64,000 nt of DNA from an uncultured Granulosicoccus sp. (lineage in GTDB: Bacteria; Pseudomonadota; Gammaproteobacteria; Granulosicoccales; Granulosicoccaceae). The stretch spans positions 62,001 to 126,000 of the forward strand of contig CANLNQ010000004.1 in NCBI GenBank assembly GCA_947492525.1, written 5' to 3'. A program made the translations under genes and the position numbers. The notes under the pieces are model-generated. The model was not told the origin of the DNA and made no database searches. It saw only the letters and a program-made list of their open reading frames with translations. Shown here piece by piece: positions 16,649 to 25,404 of the stretch (the stretch's first letter is position 1; every line of letters begins with the position of its first letter).

Positions 16649-17646
16649 GTATTGTCGAGTCACTGAAGGATCAGGCCAGGGCGAACGCTCAGCGTATCGT
16701 CCTGTCCGAGGGGGAAGATCCACGCATCGTCGAAGGCGCAGTCAGAGCGCAGGCTGACGGTATCGCCATTCCCGTGCTGCTGGGTAATGCAAGCCGTGTT
16801 GAGGCCCTGCTGAAATCCTTCGGTGGCTCTGCTGATCGATGCCAGATCATCGATCCTGCCACCTCGGACAAGACTGCCGAGTATGCACAGGCCTATCACG
16901 AGCTGAGATCGCACAAGGGTATGGATGCGGCCACCGCCGAGCGGGACATGCACAGCAATCCTCTGGTGCATGCAGCGATGATGGTACGGCAGGCAGATGC
17001 CGATGCCACCATTGGTGGTGCAGTGCATACCACGGGTGACACGGTCAGAGCCGCCTTGCAGATCATCGGCAAGGCGCCGGGCGTCAGTACGGTTTCCAGC
17101 TTCTTTCTGATGCTGATGGCGCAGACAGATCAGGATGAGGCTCGAACGCTGTTGTTTGCCGATTGTGCGCTGTTGGTGCAACCTTCGGTAGAGGAGTTGG
17201 CTCAGATTGCGGTGTCGTCGGCGGAGTCCTGCCGGGCATTGACGGGGCAGGAACCTCGCGTGGCGATGTTGTCATTTTCTACCGCTGGCAGTGCGCGTCA
17301 TCCGCGGGTGACGGAAGTGGCCAGTGCAACAGCTCGCGTTCGTGAGCTGGCACCGAGTTTACTGGTAGACGGTGAATTGCAATTCGACGCAGCTTTCGTA
17401 CCGCAGGTGGCTGCCACCAAGGCACCGGATTCACCGCTGGCAGGCAGGGCCAATGTGATGGTATTTCCGAGTCTCGAGGCAGGCAATATCGGTTACAAGA
17501 TTGCTCAACGCATTGGGGGGGCTGATGCCATCGGCCCCATACTGCAAGGTCTGGCCAGGCCGGCAAATGACCTCTCTCGCGGCTGTTCGGCAGATGATGT
17601 CTACAAATTGATGGCGGTGACCAGCGTGCAGGCTCTGGCTGTCTGA
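16645..17646 (+). CDS. pta: Phosphate acetyltransferase, short form
   Basis: A 333-aa PTA_PTB domain enzyme converting acetyl phosphate and CoA to acetyl-CoA. Start ATG 16645 ([20 protein letters not shown]) overlaps the exporter stop by 4 bp. Motifs include [51 protein letters not shown] and [17 protein letters not shown]. It lacks the N-terminal DRTGG domain of E. coli Pta. The short form downstream of xsc is the usual partner that captures the acetyl phosphate made by Xsc. Confidence 0.95.
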   Translation: MSIVESLKDQARANAQRIVLSEGEDPRIVEGAVRAQADGIAIPVLLGNASRVEALLKSFGGSADRCQIIDPATSDKTAEYAQAYHELRSHKGMDAATAERDMHSNPLVHAAMMVRQADADATIGGAVHTTGDTVRAALQIIGKAPGVSTVSSFFLMLMAQTDQDEARTLLFADCALLVQPSVEELAQIAVSSAESCRALTGQEPRVAMLSFSTAGSARHPRVTEVASATARVRELAPSLLVDGELQFDAAFVPQVAATKAPDSPLAGRANVMVFPSLEAGNIGYKIAQRIGGADAIGPILQGLARPANDLSRGCSADDVYKLMAVTSVQALAV

Positions 17647-17758
17647 GTGCCTGTTCGGGTTTTGCGCACAATCTGCCGTTTGATGCGGTTGTGCCGCCAG
17701 TGTGGCGCGTGGCGCTGCTGAACGATAGCAGAGCTCGGGGTACGCCTAGCGGGCATGC

Positions 17759-19450
17759 TCAGTGTGGCGCCTCATAGCGAGGCTCTTCGAATCCCTTGTC
17801 CGGTGATTCCACCGGTTTCGGAAGCGTCTGTCGCTCGATCATGCGGCGCACTCTGGGTGGTTCAGAGCCCTGGTGCAAGGCATGGAGCCGATCGGAGATG
17901 CCTGAATCGGAGACGGTGCGTCGCTGGTTGTGGCGTATGTATTCGACCCAGGTTGCCACATAGTATTTCTCCGTCCAGATGTTGGGTGTTTCCAGGTCGC
18001 GCAATAGTGACCAGCGGCGTGCACCATCGCGTAATCTGACGCGTCGTCGCGCTGACATGGCATCCAGAAAAACGGGTATGTCCTCCTCTGCAATATCGAA
18101 GTCCACCGTGACCATGATGGGACCCGTACGCTGTGTCAGTTGTACGGCGAGCGTCGGTTCGATGAATCTGTTCAGCGGGTCCAGGTTCAGACGATCGAAC
18201 TCCGGCAGGGGGAGTCGGTATCCGATCAGGCTACCGAGTACGAGGGTGATCGCTGAAATCAGCAGCGCATTCTGCAAGCCATGTTGCTCGGCAATCAGGC
18301 CCCATATCCAGCTACCGGCCGCCATGCCTCCGGCGTTGCCTGTCATGTAGAAGGACAAGGCTCGTCCAACCACCCAGCGAGGTGTCGAAAGCTGCAATGA
18401 CACATTCAGCAGCGCATTGGTCGTGACCCAACAGGCACCGCAGGTCAATAGAGCCAGTGCAGCCAGCAGCATGTTCGGCGCAACCGACAACAGCAGGACA
18501 CCCAGGGCCATGCAGGCAAAGGTGCTGCGCACGATGGTCTCGTTGTTGAAGGCGGCACGTACTCTGGCGTTGTTGAGTGCACCACCGACTGCACCGAGTC
18601 CGAACAGGCCGAGCAGAAAGCCGTAGGTGGATGCGCTGCCGTCGAGCATGTCACGGGCGACCAGTGGCAGCAATGCCAGAACCGAGACGCCGGTGACGCC
18701 GAACAGAAAGCCGCGCAGAATGATTCGCAGGAGATTGGGGGAGAGACCGACGTAGCGTATACCGGCGGCTGCCGCATGTGCAAATCGCTCACGGGGCAGC
18801 GTGCGTTCCACGGGGGGGCGGGTCCACAAGGCCAGAGCCAGAATCATTGCCAGATAGCTGAGTGCGTTCACACTGAATGCTGCCGTGGCACCTGCAGCCA
18901 CGATGATGAGTCCGCCCAGGGCAGGACCGACACTGCGCATCAGATTGAAGGACATGCCATTGGCCATGACTGCCGCCGGTACCTGTTCACGAGGCACGAT
19001 GTCACCTACCGATGCCTGCCATGACGGATTGTTGAGTGCGGTTCCGCAGCCAATCAGGAAGGTGAAGACAAGCAATGACCAGGGCGTCAGCACGCCGAAG
19101 AAGGTCGCCAGTGTCAGTCCTACCGACACGACGAACATCAAGGTCTGAGCCACCATCATGATACGTCGCCTGTCGTAGTTGTCGGCAAGAACACCGGCCA
19201 CCAGGGACAGGACCATGATCGGCAAGGTGGTCGACGCTGTCACCAGCGCCACCATGTGCTCCGAGTCGGTCAGGGTCGTCATGGTCCAGCCCGCGGCCAC
19301 TGCCTGGATCAAGCCGCCGAGGTTCGAGATCAGGGTGGCAAACCACAATGAGCGGAATACCGGATTGGCAAACGGTGCCAGTGCGGAGGGTTTTTCGTTG
19401 GGCGTGCTGAGGGACTGCGATGAGTCTGGTGAGTCAGCTTCCTTGTGCAT
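17759..19450 (-). CDS. MFS transporter with C-terminal soluble domain
   Basis: About 563 aa from ATG 19450 (a GTG at 19492 is the alternative; neither has a clear Shine-Dalgarno). The first ~410 residues are a 12-helix MFS_3-type (enterobactin-exporter-like) carrier, with FRSLWFATLISNLGGLIQAV and the loop 2-3 motif GVLADNYDRRRIMM. The last ~150 residues are a soluble domain (MVTVDFDIAEEDIPVFLDAM to EKYYVATWVEYIRH), of the antibiotic-biosynthesis-monooxygenase-like fold seen at the end of this MFS subfamily. Cargo is unknown. It is convergent with the pta operon. Confidence 0.85.
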   Translation of the reverse strand: MHKEADSPDSSQSLSTPNEKPSALAPFANPVFRSLWFATLISNLGGLIQAVAAGWTMTTLTDSEHMVALVTASTTLPIMVLSLVAGVLADNYDRRRIMMVAQTLMFVVSVGLTLATFFGVLTPWSLLVFTFLIGCGTALNNPSWQASVGDIVPREQVPAAVMANGMSFNLMRSVGPALGGLIIVAAGATAAFSVNALSYLAMILALALWTRPPVERTLPRERFAHAAAAGIRYVGLSPNLLRIILRGFLFGVTGVSVLALLPLVARDMLDGSASTYGFLLGLFGLGAVGGALNNARVRAAFNNETIVRSTFACMALGVLLLSVAPNMLLAALALLTCGACWVTTNALLNVSLQLSTPRWVVGRALSFYMTGNAGGMAAGSWIWGLIAEQHGLQNALLISAITLVLGSLIGYRLPLPEFDRLNLDPLNRFIEPTLAVQLTQRTGPIMVTVDFDIAEEDIPVFLDAMSARRRVRLRDGARRWSLLRDLETPNIWTEKYYVATWVEYIRHNQRRTVSDSGISDRLHALHQGSEPPRVRRMIERQTLPKPVESPDKGFEEPRYEAPH

Positions 19451-19953
19451 GGCGTGCTGCGGATAGTCCTGGCTGTGGTGACGAAGTGCCACGGAGGTGG
19501 CACCAGCGTCAGCTACTGTAGCAAGTCACAGTCAAGTAATACAGTGCAGATTGTTCGGTGAATCCGTATTGACCAGCGGCTGAAGTCCACGATGAGTTGG
19601 TGGTGAACGTTTGTCCGTGAAAACTGCTTTCACGAAAGAAACCAGTTTGGTATAACAAAACTGAAGAAGGTTTGATACGATAGCGATCGAGAGTTGTACT
19701 GGATATTCAAAAATATGCTTGTATATCAGATTGAAAAGCCTGTCCGAGGGAAGGTGTTTCTGACGCAGAGTAAAGATCATTGGGTACTGCTCAGGTAATC
19801 GATGAGTATTTGGTATAACGAAAAATGACAGGGGCGTGAATCAGGTGAACCGCTGAACAATCAGTGGAATGCTGTGCTGCGCACATTCGATTGAAAGGGG
19901 CACGCCTTCATCCGTGTCAGTCAGTTCTAGCCACAACCAGGGAGTACATCACC
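19451..19953. other. Intergenic region, AT-richer, with two GntR-like sites
   Basis: About 500 bp between the divergent MFS gene and the sugar ABC operon without a supported gene. An 82-codon minus-strand ORF inside it has no family features. The only structure I see is the element TTTGGTATAAC occurring twice (19646-19656 and 19809-19819), described separately. Promoters for both flanking genes must lie here. Confidence 0.6.
19646..19819. promoter_or_regulatory. Two copies of a FadR/GntR-like operator element
   Basis: TTTGGTATAAC occurs at 19646-19656 and again at 19809-19819. With the following bases both match the FadR-subfamily consensus TNGTNNNACNA. The second copy is 135 bp before the sugar-binding-protein start. 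A GntR/FCD regulator is encoded at the other end of the ABC operon (24422-25201) and is the obvious candidate ligand. Confidence 0.5.
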
Positions 19954-20907
19954 ATGAAGCGCTTTCTCACACTGATTCTTGTCTTGACCTTGGGTCATGT
20001 CTCGTTGGCAACAGCGCAGGACTCGATCACGCTGGGACTATCGGTAGATCAATTGTTCGAGAGTCGAGTCGGGGTCAACAATGCGATAAAGGCCGAAGCC
20101 GAGAAGCGTGGTTACGCTTTGATCGAGGTGGTTGCCGACGGCGACGCGCAAACGCAGAACCAGCAGATTCAATCGTTGATCACACAGGGGGTGGATGCAA
20201 TCCTGGTATGTGCAGTTGATCAGAACACCATTGAACGCGCCCTGATGGCCGCTCAACGTGCGGGTATCCCGGTAGTCGCCTATGATCGCGATCTGCCTGC
20301 CAGCCGTGTGGTAGCTGCCTTCGTCGGACCTGACTCACTGTCGGATGGACGTGAAGCCGGTGCATACACTGCGGAACAGTTGAAAGCCGTGGAAGGTGAA
20401 AAGGTCATCGTCGAGTTGATTGGCGCGCTCAATGATCAGAACGGTATTGATCGAAGCAAGGGATTTCGCGAAGAACTGGCATCGCTCGACAACGTCAAGC
20501 TGATTGAGGTGCCTACTGATTGGGATTCGGCGCGAGCGCTTTCCGGCACGCAGAACGCCTTCCAGGCCAACGCCAGGGTGCATGCTGTCTACGCCGCAAC
20601 GGATACGCACGTACCTGCCGTGGAAACCGTACTGGCCGATCTGGGACTGTTGAAGAAGGTTGGCGAAGACGGGCATGTGGTCGTGACCGGTGTCAATGGC
20701 TCCAATGATGGCTACCAGGCTGTTGCAAACGGCACGGCTGATGGCATTGTCGTCATGGATCTGGATGCTACCGGACAGACGGCCGTGGAATTGGCGAGTC
20801 GCCTGCTGAATGGCGATGCAGTTGATCGGGTCAACGTGATCAGCGGGAACTTCTACACCACGGACAACATCGAGTCGAACAAGGACACCATCTGGGGAGC
20901 CAGGTAG
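19954..20907 (+). CDS. Ribose-type ABC transporter periplasmic substrate-binding protein
   Basis: A 317-aa protein starting at ATG 19954, with AGGGAG upstream. Residues 1-22 are a signal peptide (MKRFLTLILVLTLGHVSLATAQ, cleaved after ATAQ or near it). The mature part is a peripl_BP_4 / RbsB-like two-lobe binding protein, with NQQIQSLITQGVDAILV, GIPVVAYDRDLP and NDQNGIDRSKGF. It should bind a monosaccharide or related polyol in the periplasm. The sugar cannot be named from the sequence. First gene of a four-gene importer operon, followed by a GC hairpin. Confidence 0.92.
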   Translation: MKRFLTLILVLTLGHVSLATAQDSITLGLSVDQLFESRVGVNNAIKAEAEKRGYALIEVVADGDAQTQNQQIQSLITQGVDAILVCAVDQNTIERALMAAQRAGIPVVAYDRDLPASRVVAAFVGPDSLSDGREAGAYTAEQLKAVEGEKVIVELIGALNDQNGIDRSKGFREELASLDNVKLIEVPTDWDSARALSGTQNAFQANARVHAVYAATDTHVPAVETVLADLGLLKKVGEDGHVVVTGVNGSNDGYQAVANGTADGIVVMDLDATGQTAVELASRLLNGDAVDRVNVISGNFYTTDNIESNKDTIWGAR

Positions 20908-20934
20908 GCTGTTTCAGAAAGTCGTGAGCACAGG

Positions 20935-20959
20935 GGCGGGCAGACACTGCCGGCCCGCC
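20935..20959 (+). other. GC hairpin between sugar-binding-protein and permease genes
   Basis: GGCGGGC (20935-20941) pairs perfectly with GCCCGCC (20953-20959), followed by TTT. A competing inner stem GGCAG-ACA-CTGCC (20939-20951) is also possible. The position, 27 bp after the binding-protein stop and 22 bp before the permease start, suggests partial termination or mRNA protection. Confidence 0.65.
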
Positions 20960-20981
20960 TTTCACTATCGAGTATCCAGCC

Positions 20982-21923
20982 ATGATCAAGGCACTGTCAG
21001 AATCGGTGCAAACCCGGCCGGTCGCACCGGTTCTGATTGCGCTGTTCATCGGCTTTTCCCTGTTTTCCCCCTATTTTCTGACCACCGGGAACATGGAAGC
21101 GCTGCTGACCGCGAATTCGGTAGTGCTGATTGCATCGGTAGGCATGACCCTGGTGTTTCTGCTGGGGGGGATCGACCTGTCGATCTCCACGGTAATCAGT
21201 GTCAGTGCCGTTGTCTCGGGTCTCGTCATGGCGGGGACCGGCAGTATCTGGTGGGGAGCAATGGCAGCGATGTCGGTAGGACTGAGCGTGGGTCTGGTCA
21301 ACGGCTTGTTGATCGGCCTGCTCGGCCTGACGCCTTTCATCACGACCATGGCGACGCAGCTGATCGCTCGTGGAGTCGCATTCGTGCTGTCCAAGGGAAT
21401 AGCGGTGCAGGGCACACCTTATGGCATGCTGGACTTCGGGTTCCTCACCTTTCACGGCATACCGGCGGTGACGTTGACTGCGCTTCTGGTGGTTGCCGTC
21501 TGCATGCTGCTGCTGACGCTGACTGACTGGGGGCGGCATGTGATGCTGATCGGCAGCAATCGCAACGCCGCACGGTATTCCGGCATCAATGTTCGATGGG
21601 TGGAAGTCAGCGTCTACAGTGTTTCCGGACTGCTTGGCGGAATCGCAGGCTTCATCAGTATCGCAACACTCGGTAATGCAATTCCGGGGGTGGGCGATAC
21701 CCTGTTGTTGATCATCATCGGTGCGGTGGTGTTGGGCGGTACCACCATGGAGGGTGGCGAAGGATCGATTGGCCGCACGGTACTCGGGGTAGGGCTGCTG
21801 GCGGTGCTGATCAGCGGACTCAATCTGCTGGGTATCCCGTTCTACGACCAGTTGATCATACAGGGACTTCTGATTTTTCTCGGCACCTGGTTGGCCATGA
21901 AACTGAGCGCACGGAGGCACTAG
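20982..21923 (+). CDS. Ribose-type ABC transporter permease 1
   Basis: A 313-aa inner-membrane permease of the RbsC/BPD_transp_2 family with 8-10 hydrophobic segments. The conserved stretch LLGGIDLSISTVISVSAVVSG and the terminal GAVVLGGTTMEGGEGSIGRTVLG are typical. It forms the channel together with the second permease at 23432-24442, so the transporter is a heterodimer. Its stop is directly abutted by the ATPase start codon. Confidence 0.92.
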   Translation: MIKALSESVQTRPVAPVLIALFIGFSLFSPYFLTTGNMEALLTANSVVLIASVGMTLVFLLGGIDLSISTVISVSAVVSGLVMAGTGSIWWGAMAAMSVGLSVGLVNGLLIGLLGLTPFITTMATQLIARGVAFVLSKGIAVQGTPYGMLDFGFLTFHGIPAVTLTALLVVAVCMLLLTLTDWGRHVMLIGSNRNAARYSGINVRWVEVSVYSVSGLLGGIAGFISIATLGNAIPGVGDTLLLIIIGAVVLGGTTMEGGEGSIGRTVLGVGLLAVLISGLNLLGIPFYDQLIIQGLLIFLGTWLAMKLSARRH

Positions 21924-23435
21924 ATGTTGCAAGACAAGGCTCACCCCTTGCTGTCAGTCAGAAACCTGACGAAGTCGTTCTCCGGCAAGCTTGTGGTGGC
22001 AGGAATCTCGTTCGATCTGTACCCGGGGCAGGTGATTGGCCTGGTGGGGGAGAATGGCGCTGGGAAATCGACAAGCAAGAACATGTTGTGTGGTTTGCTC
22101 GAACCGACCGACGGTCAGATTCTGGTCAATGGCCAGACTGTGGAGAGCAATGAGGGCCACGCTCATGGTATCTCCGCCGTTCACCAGGAGCTGAGTCTGT
22201 TCGGCTCTCTGACGGTTGCCGAGAATATGTGTATCGGCGCCCTGCCGGGTAGCAGGCTGCGGGTTGATTGGCAGCAGATGCAATGCATTGCGCGCGAGCA
22301 GCTGAATTTCCTGGGTATGGACATTGATCCGGATGCCGCGGTTTTCTCGCTCGGCGCGGGTCAACAGCAGATTGTCGAGATTGGCAAGGCCCTGTTGCAT
22401 GCGGACAAGGTTCTGATACTGGATGAGCCCACGACCTCCTTGACCGCGCTCGAGCGTGAGAAGCTGTTTCGAATTCTCGACAAGCTCAAGGAACGTGGCA
22501 TGGCCATCATCTTCATCTCGCATTTCCTGGAAGAGATCTATCGCGTCTGTGACAGCTATATCGTGTTGCGTGATGGTCATCAGGTTGCCGGTGGTGCGCT
22601 TGCGGGTGTTTCCCGGCGCAAGCTTGAAGCCCTGATGGTCGGACGCGCACTGGAGGAATCCGCGGATCACGGTGATGTGAGCGACACGGGGACGGAGGCC
22701 TTGAGGGTCGAACACCTTGATTCTGCCGATTGCAGAGACATTTCGTTTGCGGTACGGCACGGGGAAGTGGTGGGAATTGCCGGTCTGATGGGGGCAGGGC
22801 GCACCGAAATGGCAGAAGCTCTGTTCGGACTGCGCCCGTCCACGGGTTCAGTGCACGTGCAGGGTGCATTGCTGACAGAGCGATCGGTGGCTGCAATGAA
22901 GGCGCTGGATGTGTGCTATCTACCCGAGGATCGGCGTAACAACGGACTCTTTCTCAACAGGCCCGTGCGTGAGAATCTGTCTGCTGCGGCCATTTCCCGT
23001 TTCATCAGGCGCAGGTTGCTGAAACTCGGTTTTGCGGGCGAACGTCTTGCTACCCAGACCTTTTCCAGAGCAATGGGAATCAGTATTCCCCATATCGATG
23101 TGAAGGTGGATGCACTCAGTGGCGGTAATCAGCAGAAGGTGTTGCTGGGTCGTTGGTTGGCCAGTGAGCCGAAGGTATTGATTCTGGATGAGCCGACCAA
23201 GGGGGTGGATATCGGGGCAAAATTCGATATTCACAATCGCATCGGAGAAATCGCTCGCGCAGGTGCCGCCATTGTTGTCATCTCTTCCGACTTGCCCGAG
23301 TTACTGCAAGTGTCACACCGCATACTGGTCATGCGCAAGGGGCGCATCGTGGGTGAATTCAGACGTGATCAGTTCGATTCGGTGAAAATCATCTCTCTTG
23401 CGGCCAGTACGGGAGAGGAAGGGCTTGCGACATGA
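21924..23435 (+). CDS. Ribose-type ABC transporter ATPase, two nucleotide-binding domains
   Basis: A 503-aa RbsA/XylG-type ATPase. Domain 1 has Walker A GLVGENGAGKSTSKNML and Walker B KVLILDEPTTSL. Domain 2 has the degenerate P-loop GIAGLMGAGRTEMAEALFGL and the signature/Walker B LSGGNQQKVLLGRWL with KVLILDEPTKGVDIG. The degenerate second P-loop is normal for this family. Domain 1's signature reads FSLGAGQQQIVEIGKAL (LSAGQ-like). It energises import of the sugar. Confidence 0.94.
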   Translation: MLQDKAHPLLSVRNLTKSFSGKLVVAGISFDLYPGQVIGLVGENGAGKSTSKNMLCGLLEPTDGQILVNGQTVESNEGHAHGISAVHQELSLFGSLTVAENMCIGALPGSRLRVDWQQMQCIAREQLNFLGMDIDPDAAVFSLGAGQQQIVEIGKALLHADKVLILDEPTTSLTALEREKLFRILDKLKERGMAIIFISHFLEEIYRVCDSYIVLRDGHQVAGGALAGVSRRKLEALMVGRALEESADHGDVSDTGTEALRVEHLDSADCRDISFAVRHGEVVGIAGLMGAGRTEMAEALFGLRPSTGSVHVQGALLTERSVAAMKALDVCYLPEDRRNNGLFLNRPVRENLSAAAISRFIRRRLLKLGFAGERLATQTFSRAMGISIPHIDVKVDALSGGNQQKVLLGRWLASEPKVLILDEPTKGVDIGAKFDIHNRIGEIARAGAAIVVISSDLPELLQVSHRILVMRKGRIVGEFRRDQFDSVKIISLAASTGEEGLAT

Positions 23436-24442
23436 AGACCTTCTCTGGTGACGCATTGACGCGGCAGAAATGGCTGCCGATCGCTATCGCCAATGCCGTG
23501 TTCAGTGTGCTGCTTGCCTTTGCATCGCCCGCCTTTCTCAGTCTGGCCAACTTCCAGTCCATGCTGGTGCAATCAGCGGTTACCGCCATCATGGCCGTTG
23601 GAATGACCTTCATCATCATCACGGCGGGCATCGATATATCGATGGGTGCCATCCTGTTCTTCAGTTCGGCACTGTTCGCACAGTTGATGATCGATACACA
23701 GAGCTATCTGCTGGCATTTGCAGCTGCCCTGTGTTGTGCCACCTTGCTCGGTGGCATCAATGGTCTGCTGGTCGTACGATTTCGCATGTCCCCGCTGATC
23801 ACCACGCTGGCAACCTACTCGATATATCGAGGCATGGCCATTCACATGACAGGCGCCCAGAATATTCCCGTGCCGCGAGAGATGGGTTTCCTGGGTAATG
23901 GTCGCGTATTCGGTGTGCCGGTGCCCATACTGATTCTGCTTGTCATCGTGGTGGCAGGCGTCTATGTGCTCAATCATACGCGTCTCGGCGTGTACGCCAG
24001 GGCGATGGGAAGCTCCACTCGTTCGGCCCGCGAGTCCAATCTGCCAACCGCTCCGGTGACGATCATGGTGTACGCCATTGGTGGCTTCGTGACTGGTGTG
24101 GCTGCTCTGATTCTGCTGGCGAGAGTTGGCGGCTTGCAGTCGGGCATCGGTATCGGTATCGAGTTCACGGTCATCGCCGCGGTCATTCTCGGCGGAACCA
24201 AGCTCACCGGTGGCAGTGGTACGGTCATCGGCAGTGTTTTCGGCGCTTTCTTTCTCGTGCTTATCGAAAACGGCCTCAACCTGATGAATGCATCGCCCTA
24301 CATCTATGACATCGTTCGTGGAACCGTGCTGCTGGCAGCGGTCATGGTCGATCGCCTGTCAGTCAGGCGTCAGCAAAAGGCGCTGCTGGCCGTGAAAGCT
24401 GCGAGGTTCGACCAGCCGCAATCAGTTGGCTCGACGACGTGA
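23432..24442 (+). CDS. Ribose-type ABC transporter permease 2
   Basis: A 336-aa RbsC-family permease overlapping the ATPase stop by 4 bp. It has FIIITAGIDISMGAILFFSSA and GAVILGG-like AAVILGGTKLTGGSGTVIGSV. It is the heterodimer partner of the 20982-21923 permease. Its last 21 bp (24422-24442) are also the last 21 bp of the convergent GntR gene on the other strand, so there is no intergenic space here. Confidence 0.92.
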   Translation: MKTFSGDALTRQKWLPIAIANAVFSVLLAFASPAFLSLANFQSMLVQSAVTAIMAVGMTFIIITAGIDISMGAILFFSSALFAQLMIDTQSYLLAFAAALCCATLLGGINGLLVVRFRMSPLITTLATYSIYRGMAIHMTGAQNIPVPREMGFLGNGRVFGVPVPILILLVIVVAGVYVLNHTRLGVYARAMGSSTRSARESNLPTAPVTIMVYAIGGFVTGVAALILLARVGGLQSGIGIGIEFTVIAAVILGGTKLTGGSGTVIGSVFGAFFLVLIENGLNLMNASPYIYDIVRGTVLLAAVMVDRLSVRRQQKALLAVKAARFDQPQSVGSTT

Positions 24443-25201
24443 TCGGGGTATGTCGGTGTTCTGCTGCTCGATGAACTTCAGCAACTCCGGAAACGCGGTC
24501 AGCTGTTCGACTTCCCGCTCCAGAGGGCCCAGATGTTCGATCATGGCAGACACGGCGGCATCGGGATCACTGTTGCTGATGCAGTCGACGATCTTGCGAT
24601 GTGCCTTCATCACGCGTTTGCCGTGTTGCAGCTGGTATTCGCGCTTGAGGTGGCGGATCCGGTAAACCTCCGACTGAGTCCGTCGTAGCACATCCCAGAC
24701 ACCGCCAACGCCGGCAATGCGGAAAATGGACTCGTGCAGTTTTTCATCGAGCACGAAGAATCTGGAGTAGTCATTGTCCTCCAGGGCTTCTGCCTGCAAA
24801 TCGATTATATCGTTCAGGTTTTCGTTCGACTGATAGTTGGAGAACCGTTCGGCTGCGCGCCGAGCGGAACCGATTTCGAGTTGCAGCCGGATGAAGCAGG
24901 CTTCGATATAGGTGCTGATCCTGACCGGTGTCACATAGGTGCCGCTTTTGGGTACCACGTAGACCAGTCCGGCCTCTTCGAGCCTGATCAGTGCTTCACG
25001 CACGGGCGTGCGACTTGCATTGAGCGCCTCGGACAACTCCTTTTCAGACAGCAGCTGCCCGGGAAGCAGGCGCGTCGTGATGATCAATTCCCAGAGGATT
25101 CGGTGAATCTGGTTGACCATGCTGTCGTCACTGGTCAGCGAGACGTCTTCGAACAGATCCGAGAAGAGCTGGAAGTTTGCTGATGATTTGGTTCTGGCCA
25201 T
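24422..25201 (-). CDS. GntR-family regulator, FadR/FCD subfamily
   Basis: A 259-aa regulator. The winged HTH covers residues ~28-95 (LLPGQLLSEKELSEALNASR, then PVREALIRLEEAGLV). The all-helical FCD effector domain follows (RLQLEIGSARRAAERF, DEKLHESIFRIAG, AHRKIVDCI). The gene lies tail-to-tail with the sugar ABC operon and downstream of the tripartite tricarboxylate genes on the same strand (204-bp gap). It could regulate either. The paired TTTGGTATAAC elements before the sugar operon favour that operon; see also the direct repeats at 28552-28581. Confidence 0.88.
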   Translation of the reverse strand: MARTKSSANFQLFSDLFEDVSLTSDDSMVNQIHRILWELIITTRLLPGQLLSEKELSEALNASRTPVREALIRLEEAGLVYVVPKSGTYVTPVRISTYIEACFIRLQLEIGSARRAAERFSNYQSNENLNDIIDLQAEALEDNDYSRFFVLDEKLHESIFRIAGVGGVWDVLRRTQSEVYRIRHLKREYQLQHGKRVMKAHRKIVDCISNSDPDAAVSAMIEHLGPLEREVEQLTAFPELLKFIEQQNTDIPRSRRRAN

Positions 25202-25404
25202 GCCGCTCGGTAGACGTCTATGTCTATATTTACAGGTGTTTCAGGATAACAGAATAAGCAATAGCTGAACGAGACAGCTACTGCTCATCCGTAACGCCTT
25301 GTGTCACTTTCGATTGCCTGCATGGCACGGTTTTCTACCCGATGGCCTCGGCTGATGTTGAGCTCATGCGCAATGGCCATGGTATGCAGCTTGGTGCAGG
25401 CGAC

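Noticed and set aside
19532-19780. An 82-codon minus-strand ORF in the gap before the sugar ABC operon
   Set aside because: No ribosome site, no recognisable domain, composition of intergenic DNA, and it covers one of the TTTGGTATAAC elements.
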